This document shows, in pieces, positions 58,738 through 64,000 of a stretch of 64,000 bases of DNA. Origin of the DNA: JACVRW01 sp963808545. Its GTDB lineage: Bacteria > Actinomycetota > Thermoleophilia > Solirubrobacterales > Thermoleophilaceae. Under the pieces are notes generated by a model. That model made no database searches. It saw only the letters and a program-made list of their open reading frames with translations, and was not told the DNA's origin. The stretch is from the NCBI GenBank assembly GCA_963808545.1, contig CAWEGB010000008.1:496001-560000 (forward strand), given 5' to 3'. A program made the position numbers and the translations under genes. Numbering within the stretch: the stretch's first letter is position 1; every line of letters starts with the position of its first letter.

Positions 58738-58807
58738 GGCGGGCAAGGTACCAAGCGAGATCCGATGTTCCCAGATCTCGTCGAGCGGTTGCGCCCGTGT
58801 GCGGACG

Positions 58808-59518
58808 CTAACTAGGCGACGCACGCCCCCGGGTCGGCGCCGCCGCCCGTGGCGTCACGAGCGTCCCGTCGCTGCTGCCGTGCTCGAGCAGTGTCACGAG
58901 CCGAGCCGGCTCGCGGCCGTCGAGCACCCACGCCTCGACGCCGGCCGCGTGCAGCGCCTCCGGCAGGTGCTGGTCGACTCCCGCGGCTCGCCCCGCCGCG
59001 CGCAGCTCGGCGAGCTCGCCCACGCTCAGGCGGGCGAGCGGCTCGCCGTCCGCCGGCCAGTCGCGGTAGAGGCCGGCGACCGGCTTGAGGAGCACCAGGC
59101 GCGCGGCATGCCCGGTACCGGCCACCCAGGCGGCGATCGAGTCGGACGTGACCGTCCAAGAGGCGGGCAGGGGGTCCCCCGCGAGCAGTGCCGCCGGCAG
59201 GAGGATCGGCGTCCCCCCGCGCGCGGCGGCGGTGCGGGCTGCCTCGAGGTCCGTGCACCGAACCGCACCGGGGATTAGGTCGGAGAGGAGCCAGCCGAAC
59301 TGATCCATCGCGAGGATCGCCATCCGGTGGGCCGTCGCGGCCCGCAGGGCGAAGCGGCTGTCGTGCTCGCGGACGGCGTCCGCGAAAGCCGCGCCGCCCG
59401 GCACGACGAGCAGCGGGTGGCGGGCTCCGGCGTCGCCGATCACGCGGCACAGCGTCCGCAGCGCGCCGCCGCCCGCTTCGCGGGCGAGCCCGCCGCCGAC
59501 CTTGACGACGGTCAGCAC
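58808..59518 (-). CDS. amino-acid-kinase-family protein, MfnE-like
   Basis: 236 aa from a GTG at 59518. AAK fold: TVVKVGGGLAREAGGGALRT at the start, HPLLVVPGGAAFADAVREHD, AHRMAILAMDQFGWLLSDLI, and TVTSDSIAAWVAGTGHAARL with the K-P-V-A-G-L-Y segment after it. MfnE phosphorylates aminomethylfuran-methyl phosphate in methanofuran synthesis, and this gene pairs with the next in a GTGA overlap. Assignment rests on family plus neighbours. Confidence 0.8.
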   Translation of the reverse strand: MLTVVKVGGGLAREAGGGALRTLCRVIGDAGARHPLLVVPGGAAFADAVREHDSRFALRAATAHRMAILAMDQFGWLLSDLIPGAVRCTDLEAARTAAARGGTPILLPAALLAGDPLPASWTVTSDSIAAWVAGTGHAARLVLLKPVAGLYRDWPADGEPLARLSVGELAELRAAGRAAGVDQHLPEALHAAGVEAWVLDGREPARLVTLLEHGSSDGTLVTPRAAAPTRGRASPS

Positions 59519-60528
59519 CGCGAGCGCAGCCGGCCGGCCAGGAGTTCGGCGAGCGCGGCGGCGGGCGCCGCGTCGCGTTCGGCCGCGCTCCACGGCAGCT
59601 CGGTGACAGCGCGCCCCAGGCGCTCGGCGGCGTCGCGCGCCAGGAACGCCCCCGCGCCCAACGGGACCACGGGCGGGTCGCCCTCGAAGCGCCCGCTCAC
59701 CCGGCGAACCGCCGCCTCGACCTGGCGCACCTGCTCCGCGTGCAGGAATGCGGCGATCGCATCGATCTCCTCCGCGGTTATTTGCTCGGCGTCGGCGCAC
59801 ACGAGCCGCGCCACGCGCTCGCGCGCGAACTCGACGGTCGCGGGACGCCCGTCCGGGGTGGCGCAGCTGTACGCGCCGGGCGCGAGGTGGCCGAGGATCA
59901 GATGCACGTCGGCGCTGATCGCGAACAGCTCCGAGGCGACCGGGCAAGAGCTGTCGCGCACCGGCACCCTCGGCGCGATCGCCGCGAGGTTTGTGCGCAG
60001 CGCGCCGGTGTAAACGAGCTCGCCGGCCAACAGCCGGTCGAGGTCGGTGCGACCGGTGGCGGCCACCCGACCCGCGGCGATCGGAACGACGTCCGCGGTC
60101 GTGCTGCCGACGTCGAGCATCAGGGCGTCGGGGTACAGCGCAGCCACCGCGAGCGCGCTGGCCATCCAGTTGGCGGCCGCGACTTCGTCTGCGCGCGCCC
60201 GCGCCTCCGGGAAGGGGACGACCTCCCCGGCGGTCGTGAAGGCGAGCAGCAGGGGGCCGCCGAACGCCTCCTCCGCGGCGTCGAGCACGAATCCCACGCC
60301 CTCGCGCTTGCTGCGAAACGCGTCCGAGAGCTCCGCGGTCGTGGTCAGTGCCACCGCCTCCACAGGCCCCGGCGCAATGCCCGCGACGACCTCGCGAAGC
60401 ACCGCCGCGAGCGCCTCGCGGTCGCGCCAGACCTCGAAACGTCGCGAGACGGTGCGCCGCTCGACCCCGTTGCGCCACACCGCCTTCGTGTTGGCCCCGC
60501 CCACGTCGAGGCCGATCACGCCGCCCAT
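59512..60528 (-). CDS. hydantoinase/oxoprolinase-family protein of the H4MPT-linked C1 pathway (MfnF-like)
   Basis: 338 aa from the ATG at 60528. ASKHA-type ATP site: VIGLDVGGANTKAVWRNGVE, LTTTAELSDAFRSKREGVG, and LMLDVGSTTADVVPIAAGRV. This is the family annotated H4MPT-linked C1 transfer pathway protein; as I recall, archaeal MfnF, which joins the furan diphosphate to the tyramine part of methanofuran, belongs to it. Divergent from the HisA-like gene across an 18-bp gap. Confidence 0.85.
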   Translation of the reverse strand: MGGVIGLDVGGANTKAVWRNGVERRTVSRRFEVWRDREALAAVLREVVAGIAPGPVEAVALTTTAELSDAFRSKREGVGFVLDAAEEAFGGPLLLAFTTAGEVVPFPEARARADEVAAANWMASALAVAALYPDALMLDVGSTTADVVPIAAGRVAATGRTDLDRLLAGELVYTGALRTNLAAIAPRVPVRDSSCPVASELFAISADVHLILGHLAPGAYSCATPDGRPATVEFARERVARLVCADAEQITAEEIDAIAAFLHAEQVRQVEAAVRRVSGRFEGDPPVVPLGAGAFLARDAAERLGRAVTELPWSAAERDAAPAAALAELLAGRLRSRC

Positions 60529-60546
60529 GAGCGACCCTCTCCGGCC

Positions 60547-61272
60547 ATGCGAGTGATCCCGGTCATCGATCTCAAGAGTGGAGCCGCCGTGCACGCCGTG
60601 CGCGGGGAGCGCGAACGCTATCGCCCTTTGCGCAGCGAGATCGTCGCCGGCTCTGACCCCGTCCGGGTCACGCGCGCCGTCCGCGATGCGCTCGGACTGG
60701 ACGAAGTTTATGTCGCCGATCTCGACGCGATCGCCGGCGGACCGGCACAGCGCAGGGTCCTCGCCGCTCTCGGGCACGAGGCGGGAGTGATGGTCGATGC
60801 CGGCGTCGACGGAGTCGCAGCGGTCCGGCTGCTGCTCGAGCTGGGCGCGGCGCGCGTAGTGATCGGCACCGAGACGCTCCCGGACCAGTCCGCGCTCGAG
60901 CGGCTGCGAGCCGAGCTCCCGGACGCCCCGCTCGTGCTCAGCCTCGACCTCCGGGCGGGCCGCGTCCTCTCGCCCGACGCCGAGCTGGCTCGGCACGGAG
61001 CGGCGGAGGCGCTGGGCCGGCTGGCGCGCTCCGGCGTGAGGGAGGTGATCGTGCTCGACCTCGCGCGCGTTGGCGGCGGCGCGGGTCCGGATGTTGCCCT
61101 GGTGGGCGAGCTCTGCGCCCGCTTTCCCGAGCTCGAGCTGCTGGCCGGCGGCGGCGTGCGCGACGTCGCCGACCTGCGCGCCCTGGCCGAAGCCGGGGCG
61201 GCCGGCGCGCTCGTGGCCACCGCCCTGCACGGCAGTGCGATCGGACCCGACGAGTTGCGCGCGCTCGGGTGA
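60547..61272 (+). CDS. HisA/HisF-related TIM-barrel protein of the H4MPT cluster
   Basis: 241 aa. RVIPVIDLKSGAAVHAVRGE at the start resembles HisA, followed by VYVADLDAIAGGPAQRRVLA, VMVDAGVDGVAAVRLLLELG, VVIGTETLPDQSALERLRAE and LLAGGGVRDVADLRALAEAG. HisA-related proteins of this type accompany H4MPT genes in methylotrophs and methanogens and are not histidine enzymes, and no his genes are near. The reaction is unknown. Confidence 0.85.
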   Translation: MRVIPVIDLKSGAAVHAVRGERERYRPLRSEIVAGSDPVRVTRAVRDALGLDEVYVADLDAIAGGPAQRRVLAALGHEAGVMVDAGVDGVAAVRLLLELGAARVVIGTETLPDQSALERLRAELPDAPLVLSLDLRAGRVLSPDAELARHGAAEALGRLARSGVREVIVLDLARVGGGAGPDVALVGELCARFPELELLAGGGVRDVADLRALAEAGAAGALVATALHGSAIGPDELRALG

Positions 61273-61284
61273 GCGCGGTGGACG

Positions 61285-62172
61285 TCACCCGACGACCGTC
61301 TCCAAGTGCTCTGCGAGCGCGGCCGCCACGTCGACCCCCGTCGCGCGCTCGACGCCCTGCCAGCCGGGGATGCCGTTGACCTCGAGCACGTAGTCGCGCC
61401 CGTCGCGCGTGCGCAGGAGGTCGACGCCGGCGTAGTCGGCGCCAAGGGCGGCCGCCGCCGCCACACACAGGCGCCCTTGTTGCGCGTCGAGCCGTACCGG
61501 GCGCGCTCGCCCACCGCGCGCGAGGTTCGTGCGCCAGCCTTCGCCCGTCCGCTCGATCGAGGCCGCCACCTGCTCGCCGACGACGAGCGCTCGCACGTCG
61601 CGGCCCGCGTGCGGCAGCGTTTCCTGCAGGTAGTACACGGCCCGTTCGAGCTCCAGCGCGCGGAACACCCGCTGCGCGACGTCGGGATCGTCCACGCGCA
61701 CCATGCCGACCCCCATCGAGCCGAACAGCGGCTTCACGATCACATCGCCGCCGAGCTCGGCGAACGCCTCCAGGGCGTCGGCGGGCCGCTCGCAGGCGAT
61801 CGTGCGAGGGGTGGACAGGCCGGCGCGCGCCAGCAGGGTCGAGGCGAGGAACTTGTCGACGGTCCGCTCGATCGCGTGCGCGCTGTTAACCGCGCGCACG
61901 CCGCCGGCGGCAAGCGCGTGCAGCACGTCCACACGGAAGACGACCTGCTCGAGCGAGCCGCGCGGGATGCCGCGCACGAGCACCACGTCGCAGCCGTCGA
62001 GCGCCAGCTCGCGCGAGCGCACACCGAGGCCACCCTCGATGCGGCCCACCATCCGCGTCACCGGCGCGAAGCGGCACTCGTGGCCGCGCGCCGTCAGAGC
62101 TCGTTTCAGCCGACCAGCGTGCCAGCCGCCGGTCGAGCCCAGGACCGCGACGCGCAGCCGCCGCTCGCTCAC
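61285..62172 (-). CDS. RimK-type ATP-grasp ligase (MptN-like)
   Basis: 295 aa from a GTG at 62172. N-terminal VAVLGSTGGWHAGRLKRALT, then SAHAIERTVDKFLASTLLAR, ATP-grasp GGDVIVKPLFGSMGVGMVRV, YLQETLPHAGRDVRALVVGE and metal-binding YAGVDLLRTRDGRDYVLEVN. RimK-like ligases add glutamate to cofactors; MptN adds one to tetrahydromethanopterin to give tetrahydrosarcinapterin. That role fits the neighbourhood but cannot be separated from MfnD- or CofF-like activity by eye. Confidence 0.82.
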   Translation of the reverse strand: MSERRLRVAVLGSTGGWHAGRLKRALTARGHECRFAPVTRMVGRIEGGLGVRSRELALDGCDVVLVRGIPRGSLEQVVFRVDVLHALAAGGVRAVNSAHAIERTVDKFLASTLLARAGLSTPRTIACERPADALEAFAELGGDVIVKPLFGSMGVGMVRVDDPDVAQRVFRALELERAVYYLQETLPHAGRDVRALVVGEQVAASIERTGEGWRTNLARGGRARPVRLDAQQGRLCVAAAAALGADYAGVDLLRTRDGRDYVLEVNGIPGWQGVERATGVDVAAALAEHLETVVG

Positions 62173-62205
62173 TGGCGCCCCGCAGGCGCAAGAATGTGGG
62201 CTGGG

Positions 62206-64000
62206 ATGCGCACGCTGTTGATCGACAACTACGACTCCTACACGTTCAACCTCTTCCATCTCTTGGGCGAGGTCAACGACAACGAGCCGGTGGTCGTCCG
62301 CAACGACGAGCTTACGTGGGACGAGCTCGCCGCCCTGGATGCGGACAACGTGGTGATCTCGCCCGGTCCCGGCCGACCGGAGCACACTCGCGACGTCGGT
62401 GTCTCCCTGGATGCGCTCTGTCGCGCAGAGGTGCCGGTGCTCGGCGTCTGCCTGGGCCACCAGGCTCTTGCCCACGTGGCGGGCGGCACGGTCGAACACG
62501 CGCTCGAGGTGATGCACGGGCGCCTCAGCCCGATCCAGCACGACGAGAGCGCGCTCTTCGCCGGGCTCCCGCAGGACTTCCTTGCGGTGCGCTACCACTC
62601 GCTGGTGGTCGGAGCCGTCCCCGCAGAGCTGAGGGTCAGCGCCTGGACGCCCGACGGCGTGGTCATGGGGCTGGAGCACAAGGAGAGGCCTCTGTTCGGC
62701 GTGCAGTTCCATCCCGAGTCGGTGAGCACCCGTCACGGCCGCCGGCTCATCGAGAACTTCCGCGACCTCACCCGCGCGCGGGGCGCGCCGGCCCCGAGCC
62801 GGTTCGCCCGGCCGCGGCGCCCTGCGAAGGGCTACGCCGAGGGCCCCGCCCAGGCGGGCGTGCGCGTCCACCATCGGCGGCTCGAGACCTGGTGCGAGCC
62901 CGAGGCGGTGTTCGAGGCGCTCTACAGCGACCATGACCACGCGGTCTGGCTCGACAGCGCGACCGAGGGCCCGGGCTTGGGGCGGTTCTCGTTCGTCGGC
63001 GCCCCCGACGGGCCGCTCGGCGAGGTCGTGCGCTACGACGTCGAGACGCGATCGCTCGCGGTCGAGCGCCAGTCGGGGCGGGAGCTCCGAAGCGAGAGCG
63101 TGCTCGATTACTGCCGTGACCGGCTCGCTCGCCTGCAGACCGATGCCCCTGAGCTGCCCTTCGACTTCACCTGCGGCTTCGCCGGCTATCTCGGTTTCGA
63201 GCTCAAGGCCGAGTGCGGGGCCCGGCCGGTGCACGCCTCCGCGCTGCCGGACGCGGCGCTGATGCTCTGCGACCGGCTGATCGCCTTCGACCACGCCGAG
63301 CGCCACGTCTACCCGCTCGCACTCGCCGACCCCTCCGGCACGGATGCGGCCTGCGCCTGGCTTGCCACATGCGCGGAGCGGTTGGGCGAGATCGCGTGCG
63401 AGCCGCCGCCGCTGCCACCGCCCCCAGCTTCGCCCGGCACGCTCCGTTTCGAGCTCCATGACTCCCCGGAGGCGTACTTGGCCAACATTGCGGCCTGCCG
63501 ACGCGAGATCATCGAGGGCGAGACCTACGAGGTCTGCTTGACCACCGAGCTCCGCAGCGACGAAAGCCTCGACCCGCTGCGGGCCTACCGTGCGCTGAGG
63601 GCGCGGAACCCGGCGCCCTTCGCTGCGCTACTGCGGCTCGGCGAGCAGTCGGTGCTGAGCTCCTCGCCCGAGCGCTTCCTCCGAGTGGACAGGGATGGCG
63701 TCGTCGAGTCGCGCCCGATGAAGGGGACGGCGGCTCGGGCGGCGGAGCCCTTCGAGGACGCCTGCCGGGCGGCCGAGCTCCGCCGCGACAGGAAGACCCG
63801 GGCGGAGAACCTGATGATCGCGGACCTCGTGCGCAACGACCTCGGCCGGGTCTCCGCGCTGGGCACCGTCGAGGTCCCGGCGCTGATGTCCGTGGAGCCG
63901 TACGCCACGGTCCACCAGATGGTGACCGTGGTGCGCGGCCGCCTACGCGAGGGCTGCGATGCGATCGACTGTGTGCGTGCCGCGTTCCCACCCGGATCGA
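62206..64000 (+). CDS. pabAB: fused 4-amino-4-deoxychorismate synthase PabA-PabB (runs off window)
   Basis: At least 598 aa, open to the window end. Residues 1-190 are a class I glutamine amidotransferase: LIDNYDSYTFNLFHLLGE, ISPGPGRPEH, GVCLGHQALAHVAGG (catalytic Cys) and FGVQFHPESVST (His). After a basic linker the chorismate-binding domain starts near 220, with CGFAGYLGFELKAECG, EIIEGETYEVCLTTELR, SSSPERFLRV and SRPMKGTAAR. The Lys in P-M-K-G-T marks pABA rather than anthranilate synthase. It would supply pABA to MptG. Confidence 0.93.
   Translation, partial: MRTLLIDNYDSYTFNLFHLLGEVNDNEPVVVRNDELTWDELAALDADNVVISPGPGRPEHTRDVGVSLDALCRAEVPVLGVCLGHQALAHVAGGTVEHALEVMHGRLSPIQHDESALFAGLPQDFLAVRYHSLVVGAVPAELRVSAWTPDGVVMGLEHKERPLFGVQFHPESVSTRHGRRLIENFRDLTRARGAPAPSRFARPRRPAKGYAEGPAQAGVRVHHRRLETWCEPEAVFEALYSDHDHAVWLDSATEGPGLGRFSFVGAPDGPLGEVVRYDVETRSLAVERQSGRELRSESVLDYCRDRLARLQTDAPELPFDFTCGFAGYLGFELKAECGARPVHASALPDAALMLCDRLIAFDHAERHVYPLALADPSGTDAACAWLATCAERLGEIACEPPPLPPPPASPGTLRFELHDSPEAYLANIAACRREIIEGETYEVCLTTELRSDESLDPLRAYRALRARNPAPFAALLRLGEQSVLSSSPERFLRVDRDGVVESRPMKGTAARAAEPFEDACRAAELRRDRKTRAENLMIADLVRNDLGRVSALGTVEVPALMSVEPYATVHQMVTVVRGRLREGCDAIDCVRAAFPPGS

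Noticed and set aside
60547..61272. hisA of histidine biosynthesis
   Set aside because: It sits among H4MPT genes with no other his genes, and its sequence resembles the HisA/HisF-related family of C1 clusters rather than canonical HisA.

Overview
This is a very GC-rich chromosomal segment from an actinobacterium. Third-codon GC bias, frequent GTG starts, GTGA/ATGA/TGATG stop-start overlaps, and the gene neighbours (pil operon, alaS-ruvX-mltG-aroE, mnmA fused to a NifU-type domain, aspS-hisS, collagen-like and polysaccharide-lyase secreted proteins) suggest the class Thermoleophilia (Solirubrobacterales/Gaiellales relatives). That placement is inference, not something the sequence proves.

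Positions 1-29000 are mostly core chromosome, nearly all on the minus strand. A type IV pilus motor operon (pilB, pilT, pilC plus a thioredoxin-fold membrane protein) is followed by alaS-ruvX-mltG-aroE, an HD-GYP protein and an MFS exporter. A peculiar 650-bp intergenic region (13840-14487) carries three copies of a five-codon reading frame, MPYKR, each with its own Shine-Dalgarno and upstream hairpin. Then come a five-gene peptide-type ABC transporter, a SigB/SigF-like factor with a GHKL-type partner, mnmA, a candidate structured RNA, aspS, hisS, a metallo-beta-lactamase-fold hydrolase, a glutamate formiminotransferase-like gene and two membrane proteins.

Positions 29116-41469 are accessory. 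A secreted polysaccharide-lyase-like protein precedes a tRNA with anticodon CAT. The 3' 43 bp of that tRNA region are repeated exactly at 39690-39732, bounding a 9.4-kb integrated element. The element holds small plus-strand phage/plasmid-type genes (HTH proteins, a ParB/KfrA-like protein, an excisionase-like protein), a minus-strand collagen-repeat protein and a broken DNA-binding protein, but no recombinase that I can see. A tyrosine integrase wrecked by several frameshifts lies just outside the right repeat, as if an older element had integrated at the same tRNA first.

Positions 41470-44054 hold an O-methyltransferase, a relic that joins a LysR N-terminus to MarR-like C-terminal sequence, and an MFS exporter.

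Positions 44021-64000 form the most striking region: a PQQ and tetrahydromethanopterin/methanofuran one-carbon island. A minus-strand run (SDR, pterin dehydratase, DUF6513/dihydropteroate-synthase-like, cupredoxin, PQQ alcohol dehydrogenase with a lanthanide-type D-x-D signature, MntP-like transporter, pqqA, pqqB, pqqC, pqqD, pqqE) is divergent from a plus-strand run (CitG-like, ATP-grasp, mch, DUF447, mptG, mfnB). Beyond it lie an R2lox-like oxidase, MfnE-like kinase, MfnF/hydantoinase-like protein, HisA-like protein, RimK/MptN-like ligase and a fused pabAB that runs off the window. Together these would oxidise an alcohol (probably methanol) with a PQQ enzyme and make the pterin and furan cofactors that carry the one-carbon unit. 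Of the carbon-handling enzymes only mch is present; fae, mtdB and fhc must lie elsewhere if the pathway is complete.
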